From positions 1-10,710 of the forward strand of contig JAZRGK010000015.1 in assembly GCA_045644145.1 (NCBI GenBank): 10,710 nucleotides of DNA. The letters are read 5' to 3'. The number at the start of each line of letters is the position of its first letter. Position 1 is the first letter of the stretch. This DNA comes from Flemingiibacterium sp045644145 (GTDB taxonomy: Bacteria; Bacillota; Clostridia; Oscillospirales; CAG-272). The notes beneath the pieces are model-generated. The model saw only the letters and a list, made by a program, of their open reading frames with translations. It searched no databases and was not told the origin of the DNA. Made by a program: the position numbers and the translations under genes. Below, piece after piece: positions 1 to 5,256 of the stretch.

Positions 1-31
1 CAAAAAACTGTGTAACAGGGCATAAAAAAGT

Positions 32-57
32 GCATTTTGAAGATTTCTTCAAAATGC
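32..57 (-). terminator. Intrinsic terminator candidate (leftward)
   Basis: A perfect 11-bp inverted repeat (GCATTTTGAAG / CTTCAAAATGC) has a 4-base loop. Read leftward it is followed by a run of six T (complement of A24-A29), so it fits a rho-independent terminator for minus-strand transcription. It lies behind the tRNA fragment and its own terminator at 81-110, so it would be a second, back-up stop. Confidence 0.6.
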
Positions 58-78
58 CCTAAAAACCTTATAGAATAA

Positions 79-110
79 GAAAAATCGGGAATCTTACGAC
101 TCCCGATTTT
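79..110 (-). terminator. Terminator directly behind the tRNA 3' fragment
   Basis: AAAATCGGGA at 81-90 pairs with TCCCGATTTT at 101-110, and two further pairs form inside. On the minus strand the hairpin starts right after the CCA end of the tRNA fragment (complement of 111-113) and carries U-rich flanks. It is most simply the native terminator of the tRNA gene. The A/T tails are symmetrical, so it could work in both directions. Confidence 0.7.
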
Positions 111-156
111 TGGTCTGAGTGACAAGACTTGAACTTGCGGCCTCTACCACCCCAAG
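111..156 (-). pseudogene. 3' half of a tRNA-Pro(GGG) gene, truncated at the anticodon loop
   Basis: Read on the minus strand this segment gives, in order, an anticodon loop TTGGGGT (anticodon GGG, proline), the 3' anticodon strand GGTAG, a 5-base variable loop, a T stem GCAAG/CTTGT closing the T loop TTCAAGT, the acceptor strand CACTCAG, and A-CCA. The 5' half is missing: neither CTACC nor the acceptor partner CTGAGTG occurs where it should (157 onward). The sequence there instead continues into repeat A. It cannot make a functional tRNA as it stands. A displaced tRNA 3' end of this kind is the usual scar of an element integrated into a tRNA gene, with the intact gene expected at the far end of the element, outside this window. 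Confidence 0.75.
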
Positions 157-294
157 CGCGGTTTTAACTTTTTTGTGGTGATTTTGTGTTTTTTTAGCCC
201 TTTCTGCTACGGAAAACGTGCTTTCCCGCGCTCTCGTGTGCTCTTGTGTCCGTATAGTCCGTGCGTGTTTATGGTCTTGATATGTGGTCAGGAG
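141..294 (+). repeat. Repeat A, left copy (att-like, overlaps the tRNA fragment)
   Basis: This 154-base segment aligns without gaps to 6382-6535; my hand count gives about 115 matching positions (roughly 75%). The best conserved part runs from about 231 to 261 (CTCTCGTGT, then TCCGTATAGTCCG). Its first 15 bases, CCTCTACCACCCCAA, are also the anticodon arm of the tRNA fragment, and the right copy begins with CCTCTATTACCCCAA. The right end carries TATGGTC and ATGTGGTCA 12 bases apart, with the same spacing in the right copy. Any open frames across it are short and not conserved as protein. I read it as an end or attachment region of an integrative element (inference). Confidence 0.7.
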
Positions 295-320
295 TCAAAT
301 CTCGGATATAATGATTTCAG

Positions 321-367
321 AAAAGCCTTTGCGCCAGGAAAAACACCTGTACAAAGGCTTTTTCTAT
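321..367 (+). terminator. Strong intrinsic terminator with no gene upstream
   Basis: AAAAGCCTTTG (321-331) pairs perfectly with CAAAGGCTTTT (352-362), with a second inner stem CAGG/CCTG, and TTTTTCTATCTTTT follows. It is a convincing rightward terminator, and the A-rich 5' side would also allow leftward use. No coding region ends in front of it, so it probably insulates the HTH gene at 543 from transcription coming out of repeat A, or is left over from a lost gene. Confidence 0.75.
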
Positions 368-408
368 CTTTTGCCGGTTGATCATATGACTTGATCAGAT
401 GTTACACT

Positions 409-447
409 GTTCAATATTTGCACCGCATAATCAAAGAAAAGCGCCCT
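409..447 (+). repeat. Repeat B, left copy
   Basis: GTTCAATATTTGCACCGCAT, then AATCAAAGAAAAGCGCCCT, matches 6950-6988 closely (a handful of substitutions and a 1-base gap). In both places it lies shortly before the promoter of a rightward gene for a helix-turn-helix protein and downstream of a copy of repeat A. Its function is unknown. Confidence 0.7.
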
Positions 448-472
448 AAAAAACTCCTCTGTTTCCGGTGCC

Positions 473-501
473 TTGACAAAGTGCGAAAAATATGTTACAA
501 T
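473..501 (+). promoter_or_regulatory. Promoter of the HTH gene
   Basis: TTGACA at 473-478 and TACAAT at 496-501 are separated by 17 bases, with a TG one base before the -10 box. Transcription should start near 508, about 35 bases before the chosen start codon at 543. An ATG at 492 lies inside this promoter and so cannot be the translation start. Confidence 0.75.
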
Positions 502-502
502 A

Positions 503-523
503 TTTGTATCGCAGAGATACAAA
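503..523 (+). promoter_or_regulatory. Palindromic operator candidate at the transcription start
   Basis: TTTGTATC (503-510) and GATACAAA (516-523) form perfect 8-base arms around a 5-base centre, just downstream of the -10 box. A second, overlapping inverted repeat, TACAA-tat-TTGTA (496-508), covers the -10 box itself. The position suits a repressor site. The downstream HTH protein is the obvious candidate for binding it (autoregulation, inferred). Confidence 0.55.
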
Positions 524-542
524 ATCAAGTTGTGAGGTACTT

Positions 543-1241
543 ATGAGCGATTTGTTGGAAAGATTCAAGGAAAATGAACTCCAAAATAAAGATGATCTGC
601 TCTACTCATTGGGGAGTATGTATGACAACTTTGACAGCGACGCTTCAGCCCCGCAATCGAGAAAAGAATTGCTTGAAAAGTTTATCAAACATATTGAAGC
701 TATGCAGCTCCCTCGGTGTGATGATTGGTGGTTTTATTCCTACGACTTCACCCGATTCGGTATGGTGCTCGATATGTGTCACTGTGCGGAATATGTTGTT
801 GAATCAGACGACGAATTCACGATGACCATTGATGAAACTTTTGCGGTTACGGAAATCACTTGCATCATGATGACCGTAGCAGAGTTTGCCGCGCTTCATC
901 ATGTACAACCGGTTGCGGTGCGCCAATGGATTCGCCGTGGAAAGCTTCGCGCTATCAAGAAGCAGGGGCGCGATTGGTTGATTGCTTCGATTGCGGAAAA
1001 TCCATCTCGCAATTATAAGCCGGTGAGGTATGAATGGGACAGTATGGATCTGGAGATGTATAAGGACTTCCCTTTTTTGAAAGGTTATAATACATTACGG
1101 ATCTCGCAGAACATAGAAGATAAGGCTTTGTTTGACGTCCTGCTGGGTGAGCACAGCAGTATGTGTCTTTCTGCGGCGGAATGCGAGAAGCTGGAGTTTG
1201 CCTTGCTTGCGTTGGAGGGGATTGATGTTTATGAGTGGTAA
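543..1241 (+). CDS. Helix-turn-helix (MerR/excisionase-type) DNA-binding protein, 232 aa
   Basis: The protein has a recognisable winged-helix DNA-binding segment at about residues 109-148 (MMTVAEFAALHHVQPVAVRQ, then WIRRGKLRAIKKQGRDWLIA). This is the pattern of excisionase/MerR-like HTH_17 domains, in which the helix pair is followed by a basic wing. The 108 residues before it and 84 after it are acidic and match no family I can name. I chose ATG 543 because GAGG (533-536) is well placed before it and the earlier in-frame ATG at 492 falls in the promoter. The gene stands alone, with its own promoter and a palindrome overlapping it, next to repeats A and B. That is compatible with a regulator or directionality factor of a mobile element, but the protein is longer than typical excisionases (60-100 aa), so a regulator fused to a sensing domain is equally possible. 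No terminator is obvious before the thiamine promoter. Confidence 0.75.
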   Translation: MSDLLERFKENELQNKDDLLYSLGSMYDNFDSDASAPQSRKELLEKFIKHIEAMQLPRCDDWWFYSYDFTRFGMVLDMCHCAEYVVESDDEFTMTIDETFAVTEITCIMMTVAEFAALHHVQPVAVRQWIRRGKLRAIKKQGRDWLIASIAENPSRNYKPVRYEWDSMDLEMYKDFPFLKGYNTLRISQNIEDKALFDVLLGEHSSMCLSAAECEKLEFALLALEGIDVYEW

Positions 1242-1353
1242 GTTTCCTTTCCGACGCAACGAGTAAAACCATATAACCAACTTGTTTGGAAGTTACTGTT
1301 CGTTATCTAAATCCGCCATGAAATAAACTTTTGCACCTTTTTCAGAAAAGCTC

Positions 1354-1382
1354 TTGATTTTTTACAAAATATGGTGTATAAT
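1354..1382 (+). promoter_or_regulatory. Promoter of the thiamine operon
   Basis: TTGATT (1354-1359) and TATAAT (1377-1382) are 17 bases apart. They lie about 20 bases upstream of the first TPP aptamer, so the transcript begins with the riboswitch. No other promoter is evident before thiS, so all six genes probably depend on this one. Confidence 0.7.
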
Positions 1383-1400
1383 GTTAATCGAAATAAATAC

Positions 1401-1502
1401 AGGGGAGCTTGTAGCAGACGTTTCTGCCAAGCAGGCTGAGAGGAAGTAATCGAACTTCGACCCTATAACCTGATGCGGATAATGCCGCCGTAGGAAGTCA
1501 TA
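1401..1502 (+). ncRNA. TPP riboswitch aptamer 1 (Thi box)
   Basis: The conserved elements appear in the right order: GGGGAGC (1402-1408), a P3 arm (GCTTG/CAAGC with inner GCAGA/TCTGC), GGCTGAGAGG (1434-1443), a P5 arm GAAGT/ACTTC, ACCCTATAACCTGAT, P4 GCGG-ATAATG-CCGC, and GTAGGAAG. The GCTGAGA and GGATAATGCC segments are the signature that holds the pyrimidine and diphosphate of thiamine diphosphate. It acts in cis in the nascent mRNA leader. Ligand binding is expected to favour the terminator that follows at 1518. Both this aptamer and the next precede thiS on one leader. Confidence 0.93.
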
Positions 1503-1517
1503 CACGAGGATTTTTTA

Positions 1518-1556
1518 CTGGAGGCATCCGAAAGGTTGTCTCCTGTTTTTGTTTTA
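1518..1556 (+). terminator. Terminator of riboswitch 1 (expression platform)
   Basis: GGAGGCATCC (1520-1529) pairs with GGTTGTCTCC (1534-1543), with one T-T mismatch and a GAAA tetraloop, followed by TGTTTTTGTTTT. It lies 16 bases after aptamer 1 and before aptamer 2, so the first riboswitch has its own complete off-switch. Confidence 0.8.
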
Positions 1557-1567
1557 CAATCGAATAA

Positions 1568-1664
1568 ACGGGGAGCTTGCAGTAGATATCGTCTACAGAC
1601 CGGCTGAGAGGAAGGTGAAACCTTCGGCCCATAAACCTGATTTGGATAATGCCAACGTAGGGTC
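1568..1664 (+). ncRNA. TPP riboswitch aptamer 2 (Thi box)
   Basis: This is a second full aptamer: ACGGGGAGC (1568-1576), a variable P3 arm (GTAGA/TCTAC), GGCTGAGAGG (1603-1612), P5 GAAGG/CCTTC, GGCCCATAAACCTGAT, P4 TTGG-ATAATG-CCAA and CGTAGGG. Relative to aptamer 1, the P4 and P5 stems differ in sequence but keep pairing (GCGG/CCGC versus TTGG/CCAA; GAAGT/ACTTC versus GAAGG/CCTTC). This covariation shows both are under selection as folded RNA. It directly precedes the second terminator and thiS. Confidence 0.93.
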
Positions 1665-1677
1665 TTTTACGAGCGTC

Positions 1678-1720
1678 ACGGGAAACTTCCAGATCGGAGG
1701 TTTCCCGTATTTTTATTTTG
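1678..1720 (+). terminator. Terminator of riboswitch 2 (expression platform)
   Basis: ACGGGAAACTTCC (1678-1690) pairs over 13 positions with GGAGGTTTCCCGT (1696-1708), with one T-G pair and the loop AGATC, followed by ATTTTTATTTT. It ends just before the thiS ribosome binding site (GGAGGTG, about 1720-1726). Control is therefore by transcription termination, although the hairpin is close enough to affect translation as well. Confidence 0.85.
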
Positions 1721-1731
1721 GAGGTGTAAGA

Positions 1732-1926
1732 ATGGTAAAAGTAAACGGCGAGGCACTTGATATTGCAGGAAAGACAGTGTCGGAGTATCTTAAAACAACC
1801 GACTACGATTCAGGGCGAATCGCTGTTGAGCGCAACGGCGATATCGTATTCAAGTCGCAGTATGATACAACCGTGCTCGAAGACGGCGACAGCCTGGAGA
1901 TCGTCAGCTTTGTGGGAGGTGGTTAA
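1732..1926 (+). CDS. thiS: ThiS, sulfur-carrier protein, 64 aa
   Basis: ThiS is a small ubiquitin-fold protein. Its C-terminal glycine is adenylylated by ThiF and converted to a thiocarboxylate, which donates sulfur to the thiazole ring made by ThiG. The length (64 aa), the start MVKVNGEAL, the central RIAVERNGDIV strand, the acidic LEDGDSLEIVSFVGGG tail and the terminal Gly-Gly all fit. The tail has three glycines, so the active end is the last pair. ATG 1732 follows GGAGGTG by 5 bases. It is the first gene of the operon and its stop codon abuts the thiF GTG. Reading frames that extend it upstream run through riboswitch 2 and are not real. Confidence 0.92.
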   Translation: MVKVNGEALDIAGKTVSEYLKTTDYDSGRIAVERNGDIVFKSQYDTTVLEDGDSLEIVSFVGGG

Positions 1927-2562
1927 GTGATACCCACTAAAAAAGAATGGACGGAAGCACTTATCGCACGTCACGGGAACGAGCTGCACAAGCGGTTTTC
2001 TTCCGCAACTGTTGCAATTTGCGGTCTTGGCGGGCTGGGGTCGAATATCGCCATAGCTCTGGCGCGAGCCGGTATCGGCAAACTGATTCTGGTTGACTTT
2101 GACCGCGTGGACATCACAAATCTCCACCGACAGCAGTACAAGGCAGATCAGATCGGGCACTACAAAACGGATGCACTTGCGGAAAATCTCGCGGAGATTG
2201 CACCCTATACGGAAATCCAAACCGTGACGGCAAAGATCACAGAGGGAAATTTCGCAGAACTGCTTAAAGATGCAGATATTGTCTGCGAAGCATTCGACAA
2301 TGCGGAATCCAAAGCAATGCTTGTAAATGGTGTATTGGAGCAATTACCCCGGTGCTATTTGGTTGCGGCCTCCGGTATGGCAGGAATGGATACCCCAAAC
2401 ACCATCAAGACAAGAAAAGTTACGAAACGGTTTTACCTGTGCGGCGATGAAGTCAGCGATGTGGCAAACACCATTGGATTGGTAGCACCTCGGGTCATGC
2501 TTTGCGCCGCTCATCAGGCACATACAGTCCTGCGTATTCTCGCAGGCGAATTTGACATTTAA
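1927..2562 (+). CDS. thiF: ThiF, ThiS adenylyltransferase (short form), 211 aa
   Basis: ThiF is an E1-like enzyme that uses ATP to adenylate the ThiS C-terminus. The Rossmann ATP loop GLGGLGS is at residues 33-39. The VDFDRVDITNLHRQQ segment (56-70) holds the acidic, Asn, Arg and Gln residues that bind and activate ATP, with K80 and D124 (EAFDN) at their usual later positions. It starts with GTG immediately after the thiS stop, with GGAGG at 1914-1918. At 211 aa it is the short clostridial form, below the 251 aa of E. coli ThiF. I see no paired CxxC zinc motifs, and the C-terminal lobe is reduced. C172 (FYLCGDE) is the only cysteine near where a catalytic one might sit. It may adenylate ThiS without the acyl-disulfide step (inference). 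Confidence 0.9.
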   Translation: MIPTKKEWTEALIARHGNELHKRFSSATVAICGLGGLGSNIAIALARAGIGKLILVDFDRVDITNLHRQQYKADQIGHYKTDALAENLAEIAPYTEIQTVTAKITEGNFAELLKDADIVCEAFDNAESKAMLVNGVLEQLPRCYLVAASGMAGMDTPNTIKTRKVTKRFYLCGDEVSDVANTIGLVAPRVMLCAAHQAHTVLRILAGEFDI

Positions 2563-2578
2563 GAAAGAAGGATTTATC

Positions 2579-3349
2579 ATGAACAACGACAAACTGATTA
2601 TCGGCGGTCACGAATTCGGTTCCCGATTCATTCTCGGCTCCGGCAAGTATTCCATGAAGCTGATCGAAGCGGCGGTAAAGGATGCTGGTGCAGAAATCAT
2701 CACGCTTGCCGTTCGCCGCGCAAACACCAAGGAACACGAAAATATTCTCGATTACATCCCCGACGGAATTACACTTCTTCCCAATACATCCGGCGCAAGA
2801 AACGCAGAGGAAGCTGTCCGCATTGCACGTCTTGCACGAGAGCTTGGCTGCGGCAATTTCGTAAAGGTGGAGATCATGCGTGACACAAAGTATCTCCTGC
2901 CCGATAACGCGGAGACCGTCAAAGCTACCGAAATTCTCGCAAACGAAAGCTTTGTTGTCATGCCGTATATGTATCCCGATCTGAACGCCGCACGGGATAT
3001 GGTGAATGCCGGTGCCGCGACGATCATGCCGCTGGCATCTCCCATCGGCTCCAACAAGGGGCTGGCAACCAAGGAGTTCATTCAGATTCTCATCGACGAA
3101 ATTGATCTGCCCATCATCGTGGATGCCGGTATCGGCAGACCCTCGCAGGCTTGCGAAGCCATGGAAATGGGCGCGGCGGCTATCATGGCAAACACCGCCC
3201 TTGCAACCGCAGGAGATCTTCCGCTGATGGCATCCGCTTTCCGTCAGGCGATTGAAGCCGGCAGAAAAGCATATCTGTCGGGACTTGGCAGAGTGCTGAC
3301 CCGCGGTGCCTCGGCGTCCGATCCGCTCACCGGATTTTTGCGCAATTAA
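2579..3349 (+). CDS. thiG: ThiG, thiazole synthase, 256 aa
   Basis: ThiG condenses 1-deoxy-xylulose 5-phosphate, the ThiS thiocarboxylate and 2-iminoacetate (from ThiH) into the thiazole phosphate. It is a (beta/alpha)8 barrel of about 256 aa, the normal family length. The Schiff-base lysine is K96 in NFVKVEIMRD. NTSGARNAEEAVRIARLARE (69-88) and the phosphate-binding segments VDAGIGRPSQA and IMANTALATA are all conserved. The start is ATG 2579 after AAGAAGGA (about 2566-2573). An in-frame TTG at 2552 overlaps thiF and has no better ribosome site. It follows thiF by 16 bases and precedes thiH by 11. Confidence 0.95.
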   Translation: MNNDKLIIGGHEFGSRFILGSGKYSMKLIEAAVKDAGAEIITLAVRRANTKEHENILDYIPDGITLLPNTSGARNAEEAVRIARLARELGCGNFVKVEIMRDTKYLLPDNAETVKATEILANESFVVMPYMYPDLNAARDMVNAGAATIMPLASPIGSNKGLATKEFIQILIDEIDLPIIVDAGIGRPSQACEAMEMGAAAIMANTALATAGDLPLMASAFRQAIEAGRKAYLSGLGRVLTRGASASDPLTGFLRN

Positions 3350-3360
3350 GGGGAAGACTC

Positions 3361-4614
3361 ATGGAAAATCAATTTTTTGTAGATTCCGAGCATCTGTCGC
3401 CGGAAGCTCTTGCGAAAAAGCACAAGCTTGAAACCGCTCCGTCCAGCCGCAAGAGCCACATGGAATACCTGCCGGGGATGGAGATCATCGAATCAGATGT
3501 GTGCGGACAGGTTATGGCGCAGATGAACGCCTATGATTATTCAATCTATACCGCCCGTGATGTTCGCGCCGCCCTTGATCACGATACTTGTTCCGTCGAG
3601 AACTTCAAGGCGCTCTTATCACCTGCGGCAGAGCCTTTCTTGGAAGAAATGGCACAAAAAGCACGTTTGGAAACAAGCAAGCACTTCGGAAACACCGTGT
3701 ATCTGTTCACTCCTTTGTACATCGCTAACTACTGCGAAAACTACTGCGTTTACTGCGGCTTCAACTGCTACAATCACATCAACCGTATGAAGTTATCTAT
3801 GGAGCAGATCGAAAAAGAGATGAAGATCATTGCCGACAGCGGTATGGAAGAAATTTTGATCCTTACCGGTGAGAGCAGAACTCAGAGCAATGTGGAATAC
3901 ATCGGTGAAGCCTGCAAGCTGGCAAGAAAGTATTTCCGCATGGTGGGGCTTGAGATCTATCCCGTCAACACCGATGAATACAAGTATCTCCACGAATGCG
4001 GCGCGGACTATGTTACCGTGTTCCAGGAAACCTATGACACCGACAAATACGAACAGCTTCACCTGCTTGGACACAAGCGTGTGTGGCCGTACCGCTTCGA
4101 TGCACAAGAAAGAGCCTTGCGCGGTGGTATGAGAGGCGTGGCATTCTCAGCACTTCTCGGTCTGTCGGACTTCCGCAAGGATGCTTTGGCAAGTGCGCTT
4201 CACGTTTATTATCTCCAGCGAAAATATCCCCATGCGGAAATGTCGCTGTCCTGCCCGTGGCTCAGACCTATTATCAACAACGATAAAATCAATCCCTTGG
4301 ATGTTCACGAAAAGCAGCTTTGTCAAGTGCTCTGTGCTTACCGTATTTTCTTGCCGTATGTTGGTATTACGGTATCTTCCCGTGAGAGTGCCGAATTTAG
4401 AAACGGCATTGTGAAGATTGCGGCAACCAAGGTTTCCGCAGGTGTTTCCACTGGTATCGGAGATCACGAAAGCAAGTATACCGGCAAAGAATCGGATGCG
4501 GTGCAGGGCGACGAGCAGTTCGAGATCGACGATGCCCGCAGCTTTGAGACAATGTACAAGGATATGTCCGGAGAAGGTTTACAGCCGGTGCTCAACGATT
4601 ATGTGTATGTGTGA
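3361..4614 (+). CDS. thiH: ThiH, 2-iminoacetate synthase (radical SAM), 417 aa
   Basis: ThiH cleaves tyrosine to 2-iminoacetate and p-cresol using a [4Fe-4S] cluster and S-adenosylmethionine. The cluster motif CxxxCxxC is C125-C129-C132 in NYCENYCVYCGFN. LTGE follows (GEE-type SAM contact), then VTVFQETYD, RFDAQERALRGG, GALLGLSD-like (SALLGLSD), SCPWLRPI and VSSRESAEFRNG, as in E. coli ThiH. The end GLQPVLNDYV is the normal ThiH terminus. There is no C-terminal cysteine motif, which rules out the relative HydG. The protein is about 40 aa longer than E. coli ThiH (377 aa), with the extra residues at the N-terminus. ATG 3361 has AAGGGGAAG at a good distance, so I keep it; M34 and M40 are alternatives. 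The enzyme is oxygen-sensitive, pointing to an anaerobic host. Confidence 0.95.
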   Translation: MENQFFVDSEHLSPEALAKKHKLETAPSSRKSHMEYLPGMEIIESDVCGQVMAQMNAYDYSIYTARDVRAALDHDTCSVENFKALLSPAAEPFLEEMAQKARLETSKHFGNTVYLFTPLYIANYCENYCVYCGFNCYNHINRMKLSMEQIEKEMKIIADSGMEEILILTGESRTQSNVEYIGEACKLARKYFRMVGLEIYPVNTDEYKYLHECGADYVTVFQETYDTDKYEQLHLLGHKRVWPYRFDAQERALRGGMRGVAFSALLGLSDFRKDALASALHVYYLQRKYPHAEMSLSCPWLRPIINNDKINPLDVHEKQLCQVLCAYRIFLPYVGITVSSRESAEFRNGIVKIAATKVSAGVSTGIGDHESKYTGKESDAVQGDEQFEIDDARSFETMYKDMSGEGLQPVLNDYVYV

Positions 4615-4623
4615 GGTAACAGC

Positions 4624-5256
4624 ATGAAAAAGTTTGATTCCAGCTTATATTTTATCACCGACAGCACGAACTTCACAGAGAAGGAATTCCTTTACCGCGT
4701 GGAGCGTGCTTTGATGGGCGGCGCAACCCTTCTCCAACTTCGCGAGAAAAATAAAACGACAAGAGAATATATCTCTCTGGCGGAAAAGGTTCATGCGCTG
4801 GCACAAAAATATACCGTGTCGCTGATCATCGACGACCGCGTGGATGTGGCTCTTGCCGTGGATGCGGAAGGCGTGCATCTCGGCGCGGAAGATATGACCA
4901 TTGCGCAGGCACGGAAGATTCTCGGCGAGGACAAAATTATTGGTGCAACGGCGAAAACTGTACCGTGGGCGCTGGATGTGTATAATCAGGGCGCTGACTA
5001 TCTCGGTGTCGGCGCTATCTATCCCACAACCACCAAGGTGAAGACGGTGCTGACATCCGTAGATACACTGCGGGATATCTGCAAAGCTGTGCCGATTCCC
5101 GTTAACGCCATTGGAGGGATGAATAAGAATAACATCGACGTGCTTGCAGGCATACCAATCGCAGGTATCTGCGCGGTTTCTGCCATTATGAAAGCGGATG
5201 ATCCCAAGATTGCGGCAGAGGAACTGCTGGCAGCATGGAAGGAGCTTCCCCGATGA
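4624..5256 (+). CDS. thiE: ThiE, thiamine-phosphate synthase, 210 aa
   Basis: ThiE joins the pyrimidine diphosphate (from ThiD) to the thiazole phosphate, giving thiamine monophosphate. Family motifs in order are LQLREK (37-42), the Mg-binding DDRVDVALAVDAEGVHLG (70-87) ending in HLGAEDM, IIGATAKT (105-112), LGVGAIYPTTTK (127-138) and PVNAIGGM (159-166). The usual phosphate loop GxSxHT reads GATAKT here, a known kind of variation. The length is normal. It starts 9 bases after thiH with GTGAGGTAAC ahead of the ATG. Its last codons overlap thiD by 4 bases (ATGA), so the two are translationally coupled. Confidence 0.94.
   Translation: MKKFDSSLYFITDSTNFTEKEFLYRVERALMGGATLLQLREKNKTTREYISLAEKVHALAQKYTVSLIIDDRVDVALAVDAEGVHLGAEDMTIAQARKILGEDKIIGATAKTVPWALDVYNQGADYLGVGAIYPTTTKVKTVLTSVDTLRDICKAVPIPVNAIGGMNKNNIDVLAGIPIAGICAVSAIMKADDPKIAAEELLAAWKELPR

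Noticed and set aside
111..200. A complete tRNA gene at the left edge
   Set aside because: Only the 3' half is present; no sequence able to pair with CACTCAG or GGTAG follows at the right distance.
175..381. Open frame of 68 codons on the plus strand at the left edge
   Set aside because: It runs through repeat A and the terminator at 321, its low-complexity Cys/Phe/Ser translation is not kept in the other repeat copy, and it has no ribosome site.
492..542. Upstream ATG at 492 as the start of the HTH gene
   Set aside because: It lies at the -10 box of the likely promoter, upstream of the transcription start, and has no ribosome site; 543 has one.
1549..1731. Upstream extension of the thiS frame
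   Set aside because: The translated segment is TPP riboswitch 2; the GGAGGTG site and family length place the start at 1732.
1810..2343. Long minus-strand frame of 177 codons opposite thiS/thiF, and similar ones opposite thiE, thiD and the TetR gene
   Set aside because: These are shadows of strongly conserved genes, with no ribosome site or recognisable protein.
3361..4614. HydG (hydrogenase maturation) instead of ThiH
   Set aside because: There is no C-terminal CxxC...C motif, and the gene sits inside a thi operon.
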